Origin: Botryotinia globosa
Lineage: Eukaryota; Ascomycota; Leotiomycetes; Helotiales; Sclerotiniaceae
Assembly: GCA_014898425.1 (NCBI GenBank)
Contig: RCSZ01000002.1
Location: 930,001-994,000, forward strand
Direction: 5' to 3'
DNA length: 64,000 bases
This document shows positions 23,701 to 36,800 of the stretch, one piece after another (the first letter of the stretch is position 1; each line of letters opens with the position of its first letter). Under the pieces are notes generated by a model that was not told the origin of the DNA, made no database searches, and saw only the letters and a program-made list of their open reading frames with translations. The translations under genes were made by a program, and so were the position numbers.

Positions 23701-26700
23701 CATGCAGATCGAAATCTCGTGCATGTCACCCTTTTCCTCCAAGTGCAATTCCAGTCGATGGACTTCAGCGTGTCAATTTTGCCTTCGTCCATATTGACCC
23801 AAACACCCTTGAGGTCACAACCATGGATAGCACAATCGACGAAGATCTATTCAAACAAGTTGCGGATGTAAAGAGTTCGAGTTCTGGGAATGCCGCTTTG
23901 GAGGTATATGTTTCAATTGGGGGCTGGGCTTTCAGCGATGACCATACAGCTACACAGCCACTCTTCTCTAACATTGCTGGAAATGCAGCCAACCGGTCAT
24001 TGTTTTCCCAGAATGTCTTGCAGTTCCTAACGACTTACGGGTTCGATGGTGTCGATTTAGACTGGGTAAGATCTGTGCCTTCATCACAACACTCGCAGCT
24101 AACTCGTGCAGGAATATCCAGGAGCAGAAGATCGTGGTGGTAGTGAGACTGATGTGCAAAGCTATCCCATGCTTGTCAAACAACTAAGGGAAACCTTCGA
24201 TAAAAGCCCAAAGGGAGACGCTCTCGGTATAACCTTTACAATACTATCCTCCTACTGGTACCTTCGATGGTTCGATCTTCCAAAGATGGTACCATATGTT
24301 ACCTCAGTCAACATGATGACCTATGATTTACATGGAGTTTGGGATAGTCACAGTCACATTGGAAGTATTGTGCAGGCTCACACAAATCTCACCGAGATTA
24401 AGCTCGCGATGGAGCTTTTATGGAGGAACAATGTTCCGCCTGAAAAGGTTGTTCTGGGACTTGGTTTTTATGGGAGAGCTTTCCAACTGCTTATTACTGA
24501 CTGTCAGGTCCCTGGGTGTCTGTTTTCTGGTGCATCTGCCAAGGGAACCTGTACTGGAGAGGGAGGAATCTTAGGATATTTTGAGATCCAAGACATCCTC
24601 AATGACCCAAATCAGAAAATTGACGTTAAATATGACGAGGCTGCTGCGATCAATTATTTCACTTACAATACCGATCAATGGATCTCTTATGATAACGAAA
24701 CAACATTCGCAAAAAAAGTTGAACACGCTAACAGCATTGGGTACGTACAAATAAGCTTCAAATTCCTCAGTTGTCAATGATTTTTAACATATCCACACAG
24801 ACTCGGAGGGCTTTTGATATGGGCTAGTAAGTATTTGCACCATCCACCCTATAATATATTAACTTTCTATAGTCGACATGGATGACAATAATTTTTCGGC
24901 ACTCTCTGGATTACTTGGCCGTGACAACCTTGGTTCTATCAGCTCCAAAGCTCTTGAAGATCAGGCTATAGTTGACACTTCAGATTGGGCATCTCAGAAC
25001 GGCCAGAAATGCTATATGGGTACATGCGGAGGTGGATGTCTTCTTGGAAAGGAGGTTTGAGATTAGCCGAGCCAATAGTTGTAAAGGTGGTAAACCAATA
25101 TGCTGTCCAATTGATGCTGCATCTTCTTGTACTTGGAGAGGGGGAGAAAGTGGACGGAGTTGTCATGGAACTTGCCATATTGGCGAAGTTAATTTGTTCT
25201 ATGATAAATAAGTGCAGCCCTTTTATTTAAATTCAATGCCGCTAATACAATCTAGTTATGGAATAGATGGTCCGCAATGCTTCAGTCTGGGGCAAAAGGT
25301 ATTCTGATGTACGACAACGACTTATACAGAGGTAATAAAATCATGCAAATATGCAGGGTGTGGCAAAGATTGTGATACCGGTTATGAATCAGTTGCTAGC
25401 AAATATGATCCTTGTAAGTCAATATAGATTTTAGTTCTCGGGTCTAGCTTACTAACCTTTCGCAGTGATTTGTGCATTTGATCAGGGAGGTTCAGGTCCA
25501 CAAGATCGAAAGCTTTGCTGTCCGACTAGCCCGCATATTGGCGGATGCCATTGGGTAGGTAAAGGTGGCTGTGACCAGAATAATTGCGATGAGTAAATTT
25601 AATTCCCCCCGTCACACTGAATATAGATCTAACCACACGCGCAGTAATGATATACAGCTTGACTTGGATGCCTACGGAGATTCTCACAAGCTTTGTTCAC
25701 TTTCAGGACGTTCTAAATCATTGTGCTGCAATGCTCCGACCAGCGATAGTCCATTTCTCCCCGTGGCACTGGATAGAATATTTCCAACACTACCCGAGAA
25801 AGTAGATGTACCGAAATGGGACTTGCAAGCCTTGGGGCTACCTATGAATATAGGACCCGGTGCAGGTGGGGTCAATAATCAAGGATTTAGATTTGTGCTT
25901 ATTGATGGCCCTAGTAGTGTGGTGACTACTATGAGCAAACGAGATGGCTCGGATTATGTTTTCTTGGGCTGTCCCGCAGGGAAAACCCGACAAACAGTGC
26001 GGATTTTCTGTAATTCCAATAGTCTCACATCTAACTGTCATGAAATACTCGAAGCCGGGGTTGATGGGACCATCATCAAGCTGTCAGAAGGCTGTGGTCC
26101 TGGAACATATGCTGTTGCTCACAGCCTTTCCTTATCCGATAACCAGAAGCTTCCTCCGATCTATACAGGCGCAGCGAATCGGACAGTATCAGATCTAGAA
26201 ATCAGCTATGACTTCGGTCTTGTTAAAAGAGATGCTGGAGAAATCTACATACGTATTGATTACAGCAATCTTGAAGGATATTGGAACGCAGTCGTTGATA
26301 GTGCTGGCGAGTCGAAAAAAAGATCTACTGATGACATTTCGAAGAGATTTTTTAGTACAAATGCAACATCATGGAAGTCTAGTAGGTTAATTATCGTTTC
26401 CACTTCCAATAATTCAAAATGCTAATGATCTTAGGATTTGATGATGTTCGAAGTGAAGCATCAGGTGACCTTGACCAAACTCTTTTCGCGAAAGCCTTCA
26501 CATCTCCACTATACCGTAGCAGTAAGAGCTGTGAAGGTGAGGATGACAACTATGCCTCCATTGGTTTCAGTGGAAATATCTCATCAAAAGCCAGATTTGG
26601 CTACAGTTTTGTTGGTACCATTGTCCCGTTCAACATTGTACAGGCCTATGGTTTCTCAGAGAGCGAGATTGAACTAACAGCTATGCTCGACATCCAAGTA

Positions 26701-28501
26701 TACGGTGGACTGAAGCTTCCTAATACCCGAGCAAACGTATTCCCTAGTCCAGTGACCTCCAAGGAATTCAGCGTACCAGGCATCATTCACATAAAGCCCA
26801 GTCTGCAGATTGTCGCAACACTAAATGCTAATATTGAGATGGCAGCCGACTTTGAGGTATTCTTCAATACATCCACACCGATACCAATCACGCAACACTA
26901 TCCTTCCTCTTTGGGGACTGCTAATGGTAGCTCTGAAATGCAGGCTATGATATTAGGCGATGGATTCTCGGATTCAACGGCTGGCACGGCTAGGTTTGGG
27001 TTTATGCCTACTATGCAACTGGACATGACAATCGATTCATACAGCACGGGTAAAGTAGAGATACATGAAACAATTAGTGCATTTCACGATGCCTTTGTGG
27101 CCTTTACATCTGACGACAAGAACTGCCCTTCCTTGCAAGCAGGTATTAGCGGTGCTCAGATTAGCCTCGAAAGTGTGGCAGGTTCTTTCACGCCCTGGAG
27201 TGGTGATGACACCTCTCAGCATATATTGAGCCACACAAAGTCTTCTGATCTGCCGATGATATGTCCTAGATCTTTCTCTGGAAGATCCATGATTTCGCGA
27301 TATCTTCCTATTGATGTGATAAATTACCCCGCTCCTTATGTTTTTGGCAATCACTATCTCATCACATGCGCTGTGGGGCTGGGTGCAGGAGATTTATTTA
27401 TTGGCCTCAACCAGGAGACCCAGAGTTCTGTTCCACTTCCCCTGAAATGTTTCCATATTCCGAGATCTTCGACATCGATGGCTCAGAACTAGAATATGAA
27501 GACCGGAAGATATTGGGCCAGTCCCGGGCATTATTAGCCTAGGGTTCCGATCTGTTGAAGAGAGAACCGCTTGGCGTCAGTTTCCAGCCTTTGCTATTGG
27601 CTTTAAAAAAGCGGCAGTAACGTCTGTATCGTATCCCAACTGGCAACGATTACTCAAGTACACCGCGTTCGTATACCGCAATTACGGGCAAGACTTCTCT
27701 AAAGCTGCGACACAATGTGCAGTGCCAATTTTGCTTAATAATTTACCACGTACCGCAGAAACAGTTGTGGAGCATGTATTCGAACAACAAGTGCTGGCCA
27801 AGTTTATCTTTACGGCATCGGGCAACATTAAGGAATTCCCTTTTGGTTTGATACCTACTCGTGCTATAATCCCAACCGCTGCATGGGATGCATTTGCAAC
27901 GACACAGGTCAAAAGTGTTATCACGGGCGAAATGGGAACAATGATGCATGATTTGTTCTCAGTTCTCGGTTCCTATCGATATCCTGGCGCTCTGAGCTTA
28001 GTCCATAGAGACCTGAATGCGTTAAAAGGGCAATTACACCGAACAAATGTCCTAGAGTTTATAGGCAAAGAGAAGTGGAAAACGCTCAATACATCGCAAC
28101 AGTTCAAAAATTTGATGAGGTATATGGCGACGTACGAATACATGAACTTTCCAGACAACGAGGCAATATTACAAACAGTTTATCTGGTCCTCCTTGAGGA
28201 GTTAATAAACTGGGAAAAAAATCTTGCTATGGCCGAGGGTATTTCGCAATGGTTTATAGAATTTGTGGACGATTTTTACAAGACTATGGATCTGAAAGCG
28301 AGAAGCTTTGTTATGGATAAGACAACGGGGATCATTCAGAAAGCTGGCGGGTTCACTAGATCAGCGCGGATTCAGGAAGTAGCCGAGGCGATACAGGCCC
28401 AGATCCCAGGCACACTGAGAAGTTCATGGATGGACTCTATAGGCCAGGGGCCAGGTGCTGATCTTTTCTTAGGTCAAGTACCACAGGCCGGAACTACATA
28501 A
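23701..28501 (+). pseudogene. GH18 subgroup C (killer-toxin-like) chitinase, truncated and frame-broken
   Basis: The catalytic domain starts after an acceptor-like AACAG with PPSAIPVDGLQRVNFAF, then YVSIGGWAFSDD and DGVDLDW|E (catalytic DxxDxDxE, intron between W and E), VNMMTYDLHG and GGLLIWA. A Cys-rich linker and a long C-terminal region (LCCNAPTSD, GCGPGTYAVAHSL, FPFGLIPTRAIIPTAAWDAF) match large fungal subgroup C chitinases. No signal peptide, LysM or CBM18 exon exists in the 280 bp up to the LysM gene, so the N-terminus is missing. The frame breaks at about 25055 (TGA, continuing as FEISRANSCKGG), meets a TAA at 25209-25211, and shifts again at about 27395-27440 and 27510. Other junctions are normal introns. 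The original role would be chitin hydrolysis; this copy should be inactive. Confidence 0.75.
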
Positions 28502-29449
28502 AGGCTAGCGAGTAGACACAATAGATAGAAGTATTGGGTACTTAAGTAAATATTTACCTAGATAGACGCTAATCTGAAGCACGATATTCTTGACTTCAAA
28601 GCTGGCATCTGGCCAAATAGCCAGTCTTCCCCTGATTTCCCAGGTGTTATGAACTCGCGATTTTGCCAACGAGCACCTAACCGAACACGCAAATGTTATT
28701 CTGTCATTAATTCAAGCAACAAGATCCGCTTCGTTTTCTCTTGATGAGGATCTAAACAATATGAGCATTGTTTTGTAACTCAAGAACACTTCAGAATTCC
28801 ATTAGGAAAATTGGCGTGAGAAATAGGCCACCTTCACAATGCTACCCATCAATATACTGGTGACCTACCCAATACATGATTCTTCAGCGACGCTCTTATC
28901 AGAAGATTGCAATGATACCCTAAAGAAAACACGTCTCTCTGATTCTGTGTAGCCCATTAAGAGTGAACCTCTCACTGAACCCTTTGCTTCTCTTTGGTTT
29001 ACCTTCTTAGGCCAAAGTTGACCGCGCAATTTCGTCACGACGAAGATAACACAGATGATTGATGACCTTGGTGAGATCAATACGTGAGAGCGTGAGATGA
29101 ATAAGAAGAGGTTGAAAGATATTCGAGCCGAAGTCCGTAATATAATGAGTAGTCATTGGTTTTACAGCCCGCCGGGAAGTTGGAAACCAAGTCGGCTTAT
29201 GTCCCTCATCTTGGAACGATGAGGTAGGTTCTGATTCGACGGTTGATAATCAATGAAACATTGTACTCATAAGATAATTTTGGTTGTTATTGAATGTGAA
29301 AACTTTTGATTGTATCAAGTGAAACTGGCTTACCTAGTAGTAAAAAGTTGATAGGACAAGTCGGGCAATATCCATCAAAATATCGGTATCGGCGAAAGAG
29401 ATAAGGAGGGTCGGATATTCCTTCTCCAATTGTTAATCGCCTACCAGTA
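28502..29449. other. Gene-free region after the chitinase pseudogene
   Basis: About 950 bp with no coding-like frame, RNA or repeat recognised. It ends at the TTA target site of the second PIF-like element. Confidence 0.5.
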
Positions 29450-29452
29450 TTA

Positions 29453-30200
29453 GGGCCCGTTTGGATCGTTTTTTTTAATTTGTTAACAAATTAATTTGTT
29501 GACTAATAATTTAGCCTAAATTTTATAGATCTATAAAATATAGAGTAATAAATATTAATAAATATTAACAAATATTAACAAATATTAATAAAAATTGTAT
29601 TACAAATTTAGCAAGATGGATTTAATAAGACTATTATATAAATTTTCAAAATTTATAAATTCACATTTTATAGTTTTTTGTAATTCAATATTAATATTCG
29701 ATAAATCACTTTTTTTTAATTATATTATGAATATGAATTATTAATCAATATTCGTATTCGGTAAATACTTATTTAGATCTATTGTTAATAAATATACAGA
29801 AGAACTTGGTTATACCGGACTGAGATTTTCAATCAATCAAATCCGGTATATTCAAGATTCTGGTATAAAAAATAATAGTTCAAGCTTTCTAATCAAAATT
29901 TATATCCGATTTCAATTCCAAACCCTGATATTTTCGAAAAAATCATATAATCAAAGTAAATCATATTTATTAATAAAAAAAAAAGTTTATTTAATTAAAT
30001 TTATTATCAAAATTTATATTGGATTTATAAAAAAAGTGTTTGATATATTAGTATATCCAAAAAATCCAGTATTATTATATAAAAAGTATTCAAATAAGGA
30101 AATTATTCTGGTATATCCAAGATTCCGGTATATCCCAGTCTGGTATAGCCAAGTTTTTCTGTAGCTTTACATCGCCTAAAAAATCGATCCGAACGGGCCC
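29453..30200. mobile_element. PIF/Harbinger-like MITE, copy 2 (748 bp including a nested element)
   Basis: Flanked by TTA (29450-29452 and 30201-30203). The terminal inverted repeats begin GGGCCCGTTTGGATCG and end CGATCCGAACGGGCCC. It is AT-rich with no coding capacity. Removing the nested 365-bp element and one TA leaves about 381 bp, close to the 372 bp of copy 1; both right ends share AAATCGATCCGAACG. The termini resemble plant Tourist/PIF ends. Confidence 0.88.
29797..30161. mobile_element. Pogo/Tc1-mariner-like MITE nested in the PIF-like element (365 bp)
   Basis: Flanked by TA (29795-29796 and 30162-30163). Inverted repeats of about 30 bp: the left end CAGAAGAACTTGGTTATACC and the right-end complement CAGAAAAACTTGGCTATACC. 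They differ at four of 30 positions, all transitions. Sub-terminal CCGGTATAT/ATTCTGGTATA motifs repeat inward. No transposase ORF is present. Confidence 0.85.
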
Positions 30201-30203
30201 TTA

Positions 30204-32244
30204 ATCTTGGCAACGAACACAAAATCAACGTACTGTACATGGGCAATCTTTGCGCCAGCTTCGCCAGCCAATACGCAGTGGATATATCGAGTACACCGAC
30301 ACTAATCTGGAGCTTGGTTTAGCATTTGATCTTTGTGACAACTTTAATCTTATGCTTCAAGTTTCAACTGAGTGAATGGGACCAAAGGGTTTCTTCAGTT
30401 CAATAGGTGGAAGTATGGATCCGAATATGAGAATGAGAAATCCTTGACTTGTCATTGGAACTTCACAGAATGAATGAACTAGCGAAAGTTGTGTATAATA
30501 CAGCGAGTTACTCCATATGGCAAATATTCGACTTAGGATACAATTAGTCGAACAACCGAAGGCTCTGGGGGAAGGACTGTATATATCAATACCTGGGTTG
30601 GGTAGTACCGATTTCTCAACATGTGGCGCAAGTAGACGGTTTCGGATCAATCTGCGTTACGATATGTGACCATCAAGCAAAACCCGTCCACTTGGAAATC
30701 ACCGCAATATCCATTGTCGGGACCGAATACAAAGAATGAGGCATTATTTTAATTTATTGGTGTTCAGCTCCTTCATGTACTCAATTTTTAGTATCAAATG
30801 TAGAAATATCCAACTGTGCCGTCGCCATAAGCGACCAATCATTTCGCATCTGACGGCCCGCCTCGGAAGATATGAGACGAACTTCGGGACCGACAAGATG
30901 TCGACGTGCAACAAATGTTTCGAAAAAAAATTGTCCATTGGCTGACATTGGTGCTATATTCATTGCTTTGCGAAGCACATCTGGTTCTAGATGCTTCGTT
31001 TGACTCGGGCAACCAAATGGTAACATATGGAGCTTGCCCCCATCATGGAAGCCAAAGGGGAATGCTTGTCGCCAGTGTTGACAGCATTCTAACTACAGTC
31101 TCTGATGGTTTATTCTATATTTCCTCGCAATCAAAAGATGTGTGGATTTTCTGGCTCTGGTTTCTTGCTCATTGTTTCTTATCTCGTCAAGCCTATACAC
31201 CTTTCATACTGTTGCACAAATGCTGGATAGGGGGCTTGACGATATACGTCCACCTTTGACATTGAATATCATGTTCCTAGATACTCATAACACAATACAA
31301 ACACGACAATACACAGGACACGTTTTTGCAAGCTTAGCAATGCGGCAGTAAGAAGTTTTCTACGCCGTGAATCTTTTGTGCTACTGATATTAAAACTCAG
31401 ACTCCGGGGCTTCGGAGACATGCATTATGCGATATAAAACTTACAAAGTATATCATCAAGTCATTTTAGTTTTTGAACCTCAGTCAATTTTCTCATACCT
31501 CATTATCGAATATAGCTTTGGCGCTCCTCGTTCCCGTTCCCGTCTGTCTTGCTTTCAGCCTCTTCTCTCACAATAATGCTATACCACCAACTACCGCAAG
31601 TAGCAATCGTTGGTGCATGGACTAATGCGAAATTTGATTCAGCATTGTTCCTTCAGTTTTCATCCATACACCATATGAATCCTTGAATTGCTTCATTACA
31701 GATCAAACAATGAGACTCTCAATTCTGAAGCCAAACAATTGCTAAATGAAATTAACTACAAATGTTGAGGCTTGAGGAGCGCTCCGGCAGTCCATGCTCA
31801 CAATTTTGTAGCGAGCCGGTACTCTTTTCAACCTTCGTTCATGAAAATTTTATCTCTACAGTCTACAAAACGAAGAGGCTCATTCTATTCTCCGACATGA
31901 TCGCCCTCATTTTTATAAAATCCGAATTCTCCGTGTACAAAAGCAGCATACATGCTCCCCTCACGTGGTTCGGACATACCGGCAAACAGAATACTCCGAC
32001 TCGGTTTTAGCATACGGCAGATCCAGGAACAACTTTCCATCCAGAGGTGGACGCATACACGACTCCTTATTTCACATTCGTCATAGCTGGCATCACTCAA
32101 TTCCTGCAATAATCCATCTTTACTCGAAAAGTTTATGACCAACACCATCATTTATTCCCCAAGCAAAATTAAGCACGGCATTCTTGATGTAAAAATCAAA
32201 CCGCAATAGTCTACAATTATCGTTTAAACCCCTATCTATTATCT
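30204..32244. other. Gene-poor region
   Basis: About 2 kb without a supported gene. The longest open frame (30906-31259) is Cys/Trp/Leu-rich with no domain and no splice context. No RNA gene or terminal-repeat element is seen. Confidence 0.45.
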
Positions 32245-32475
32245 ATGTATTCTGTCTTTAGACTTATCCTCGTCTTCTGTTGCTTGGCATTACTCGGAAC
32301 CACTTCACCACCCGAAGAAAAAAAGAGCAAAAGAATACATACAACAGTGGGGATTCGCTGGTGGTCACCCACCCAACTACTAATCCACCGATCTGAAGCT
32401 TGTGTATGGCAGAGCGGACGGGATGCCCAATTCTCTTCAGTCTATGGCCGTATGTGCCAGTGTGAGTTCAAATAA
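32245..32475 (+). CDS. Candidate small secreted protein (76 aa)
   Basis: An ATG-initiated frame starting MYSVFRLILVFCCLALLGTT, which looks like a secretion signal, followed by a basic segment (EEKKSKRIHTTVG) and ending MCQCEFK with a few Cys. No family is recognised. Small secreted proteins in gene-poor, transposon-bearing DNA are often effector candidates, but a frame this short can occur by chance and no intron or homologue supports it. Confidence 0.25.
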   Translation: MYSVFRLILVFCCLALLGTTSPPEEKKSKRIHTTVGIRWWSPTQLLIHRSEACVWQSGRDAQFSSVYGRMCQCEFK

Positions 32476-33451
32476 AATATATATCGTAGCAAATCAATGT
32501 CTGGCAAGGATTACAGGAAGTGCTAAGCAATCCGTTAGTTCTTCCCCATCATCATGAATGACTGCCAGTTCATGATGGGCTCAAGGTTCAAAACTAATGA
32601 CACCCATGGTCCCTTTTTCACTTGAATTCAGCTGTGTTTTCATGTCTTTCTCCCAACTTCTTCGCATCATTACGCAGCATATCCAATGTTCTACGCAATT
32701 TCCTTCCCCCCTAGATCTTTCTACGCGATATCTATTTTATTAGTTTCCTCCTTGCCCTTTCATTTCTTTTTCCTCTCCGTACTGATGTACTCTTTCCGAG
32801 ATCTTTGCATGCAGATTATCGCGATCCTCTGGCAGCGTTTCGGATTGTGTTATCAACTTTTGTATTTCATTTTTCATGTCTGTGATAATATCACTTTGTA
32901 TGTGGATAACCCTGAAGCAATCCAAAACGCCTGGTCTCGTGAACAGAGAACTCACCGCGTATCCCAAGTTTTGTATGGCTATCATACTACGATTTACAGT
33001 CTGCATGTTAGACAAGAAACTGCACCATTCTTTCGCTGGGGGTATTATCGGTAAGTCGTTCAAGTGCTTCTTCGGATAGATATTTTGCAGCTTCTGTATC
33101 ATCTGGTCTGACTATCTGAAGCCACACCAACAACCCGCCGTCAAGGGGGCTATAATTTAAGCGATATGGTACGGCCAGTTGATGCATCGCCAGTGAATTT
33201 TTGATTTTTCCATCCATTCTACTTTGATTTATCTCACATCTGTACTATCGTTGTAATTAGGAGAGATTCAATCATGAGTTCAAGCTTATCTAGGCCTGGT
33301 ATTGAATCGAAATCAACGTAAAAGTTGCAGAAACGCGGTCAATCTGACAAAGTGTATTACGAATGGCCAATCAGCCTGCAACGCCCAAAGGGAGGCGGAA
33401 TACTTACACCTAACAAAGCGACATGGAAATCGATGCCGTCATCTCCATCGA
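32476..33451. other. Gene-poor region with possible minus-strand relic frames
   Basis: A hairpin-prone repeat (ATCATGAA ... TTCATGAT) lies near 32550-32578. Overlapping minus-strand frames (33217-33008 and 33102-32740, for example AKYLSEEALERL and ITDMKNEIQKLITQSETLPE) look mildly coding-like, but no splice joins them cleanly. They may be remnants of a lost gene. Confidence 0.35.
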
Positions 33452-33839
33452 ATGAGACTTGAAGATTTTAATCGATATGGTAATACCAAAGCTGACCGAT
33501 ATCTCTTGAGAGGACTGCTTGAAAAACTCGTGGGATTTGACCATTCCATTCATCACGCTCCTGTCAACATTGAGCCCACCAGCCTTGGTTTCTGCTTCCG
33601 TAAGCGACTTTTTATCACCTCCGGAACTAGAGAGACAGGGTATTTAAACAGGAACGAAGTTTTGCAAGTAACGTTCAGGGAAGACTCTTCGTATACCCCA
33701 AGACGACTTCCTCGAACAATCATGGTTTCTACCATCGGCTTTTGAATGCGAGTGGTTTTACATTGCCAGGTTAGAGGATGACATTGCCGGAAATATTTAC
33801 GCGCTTGCATTGAGCTGGGACAACACCGACGAGAGCTAG
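33452..33839 (+). CDS. Putative two-exon hypothetical protein (102 aa)
   Basis: Exon 33452..33599 (MRLEDFNRYGNTKADRYLL ... HHAPVNIEPTSLGFCF) splices by GTAAGC...TTCAG to exon 33679..33839 (RKTLRIPQDDFLEQSWFLP ... EDDIAGNIYALALSWDNTD). The join keeps frame and the residue mix is protein-like and acidic. No family is recognised. A further coding-like stretch (about 33876-34030, VYASDIEREYFTSDDVILAA) follows after stops, so the locus may be the remains of a longer gene. Confidence 0.35.
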
Positions 33840-36800
33840 AATATCAGTGATAGAGTCAGCATCAATAACCGAATGATTTTATCATGGGGTGTATGCTTCA
33901 GACATTGAACGTGAATACTTCACATCAGACGATGTGATCTTGGCTGCATTCCTCCGCATTTCTGGAGCTATATCTCCCCGCTTCGTCGACGAGAACGGAA
34001 CATCTCTACTAAATCTTAATTCCGAGAGCTAAAGAATAAGTTTAAATTGTTTCACGGAAGTCAGCGAGCTTGTCTTTCAGGGGTCAACATCCTCATGCAG
34101 TCCATCGATGATCATGGTCTTTGTTGCAAGGTCTGGAGGATTTTCGATTGCTGTTGACGGGAAGTTTTAAGAACTTCAGGATGCTTGCGTACTAGTTAAA
34201 TTGAGGTTCTGCATCTGCAATTTTAGGTCGATTAATTCTTGTCATGGATAGGTCACTGCTGCAATGGGGATGATTGTCGCGCGGTTTTTCAAACCTATAC
34301 ACGCCAGCAAGCGACTGTTCAAACGTCCGTCAAGGGCCAAACGATCTCGCGGAATTGAAGGTTCATACATAGCTAAAAGCCACATGCACTTGCTAGCGTT
34401 CGCCCCAGAATCCTTACTCAAATTCGACATCATCTCAGGGTACAGTAATATTACATACTAAAGTTTGAACATCATCTATCATTTATCATCCATCCGTAAC
34501 CCAAGTCCCGATCCCCCGTCGGAGAAAGATAATTCATCTACTCCTGCAAAACCTTCGCGCGATCTACCTCCCCGCATTCAAACTACTCGCCCAGTCACTG
34601 ATATCCTTATAACAACAAATGTCCCATCCCTGGACGTATATGACACTATAAACACTCCCCCCCCATCTCCGCTCTTCACTCTTGACTCCTCACTCTCCAA
34701 ACATTCCAATCCCAACACCCATCGTACGATCCACAATTTTAGAGCTTTAACAAACAAACCATATCAGTACTGTCCATACGAACCAGACAGGAATAAGCAG
34801 AGTAGCTGATTGAAATGACTCCAGGTATGAATATAAAAAAGGGGGGAGGAGAAGAAGGGGAACAAAATTTCGAAAACAGTAGAAATAAGGAAGACGATGT
34901 CAAACACTTCACCTCTAATCCACATCTATATCCAAGATCTCACAAAGTTCCAAATTCAAATGAGATACTCACTTGACCTCCTAATTTCCTTCCTCTTCAT
35001 ACTCCCCTCCCTCAGCCCTCACTCCAATACCCACCCACCTACTTCCTCTCCTCCTTTTCTTTCCCTCCTCTCCTCACCACCCTCCTCCTTCTTTTCCTCT
35101 TCCCCTCCCCTACAGTCCCTCTACCCAATTCCCATCCCTCTCCTCCCCTCCCCTCCCCCAAAAAGAAGAAAACCACTCATCCCAATCCCTCTGCCCCCAA
35201 AAGGAGATTAACAAAAAGCACATACCATCCCCATCCATCCCCATCCCTTCTCTTCCCACCAACCCAATCCAAACCAACCCTTTAAACCTCCCAACCCCTC
35301 AACCTTTCCAACCCCCATTGGAAATCCTCAAATCCTCAAAGCCACCAAGCTCTTTCACCCCTACCAAACATTCAAAACCACCCAGTTCTCCAACACATCC
35401 ATTCATTCATTTATCCACCCAAAAACACACACTTTCTATATTCTCCCAATATTTTCAACTCTCCCAACCCTCAAAACCCCACCTATCTACCATCCAAGAC
35501 ATTCCCAAACCCTCATCTATCCCACTCCACTCCACCCATCTTATCCCATCTTATCCCATCCCATCTCATCCCATCTCATCTCGTATCAAACAAAGACACA
35601 CAAATCCACTAATCCACTAATCTATTTAGAGTATCAAATCCAAATCCAAACCCAAAATTCCACCCCTCCCTCCCTCCCTCCCTCCCCTCCCCTCCCTCCC
35701 CTCCATCTCTCCTCTCCTCCACTCCCCTCCCCTCCCCTCCCCTCCCCTCCCCCCCCTCCCCTCCCCTCCCCTCCCCTCCACTCCACTCCACCTCGTTTCA
35801 TCTCATCTCATCTCGTTTCATATCATCTCATCTCGTTTCATCTCATCTCATCTGATATCCCCTACCATCTCCCCTACCCTACCCTCTCCTCTCTCCCCTC
35901 CACCCATTCCAAGTTTCGTATCAATCCAATCCAATTTAAATATACGACCATCTACTCCGTATTCATCCATTTGATTCATCCATCTGATTCACCGTCGATC
36001 TATCTGTCTCTTTGATCGGCTGTTTGACATCTGTCAGTTGCATATACATGTATGCATGCACACACATATGTCTAGATTTACATACCTAGGTACCTACCTA
36101 TACATCTAGATTCACCCAGAAACACAATTTCACATCTAGATTCACATTCAAATTCACATCCCATCAAACTTTCACAATCAAAACCCAAATTTCACCTCCC
36201 AAACACAATTTCACATACAATTTCACACCACAATCAAAATACAACACAACCCCAAATCTCACAATCTCGCAATCTCAAAATTCACAAAAATCACACACAT
36301 CAAAGATTTCAATAAAAAACATTAAGATCATTCATTAATCTCATCATAAACTTTAAAAAGTCAAGTCCTTATGTAGGTAATTTCTCTCTCTCTCTCTCTC
36401 TGTGTGTGTGGTCTTACTTCCACATATATCCGTAACTTTGTAAACCTGCCTTTTCTTCACTTCCCAAGAAGTAGATAGGCAGACAAAAATGAAAATGAAA
36501 AAGGTTGAAAAGAAAAGAAAAAGATGAAAAAGGAAAATCAGAAAGGAAAAACAAAAGAACAAAAGCCATTTAAATGAACAGGCGCTCTCATAATTTAAAG
36601 AAAATTACGTAGAATACATTAAGTACAATTATCTTGATCTTTTAGTTTGTGCGAGAAAGAGGTTTCTTTATGTTCCACTCCCTTACCTCGAAAAGTAGGT
36701 AGGGTAGGTAGGTTGTGTGAATATTTCCTTTTTCCTTTCCAGTTCCAACCTACAAGAAGAAATTGGTCCACCACGAATTCTAACGAGAAGGGTATCGAGG

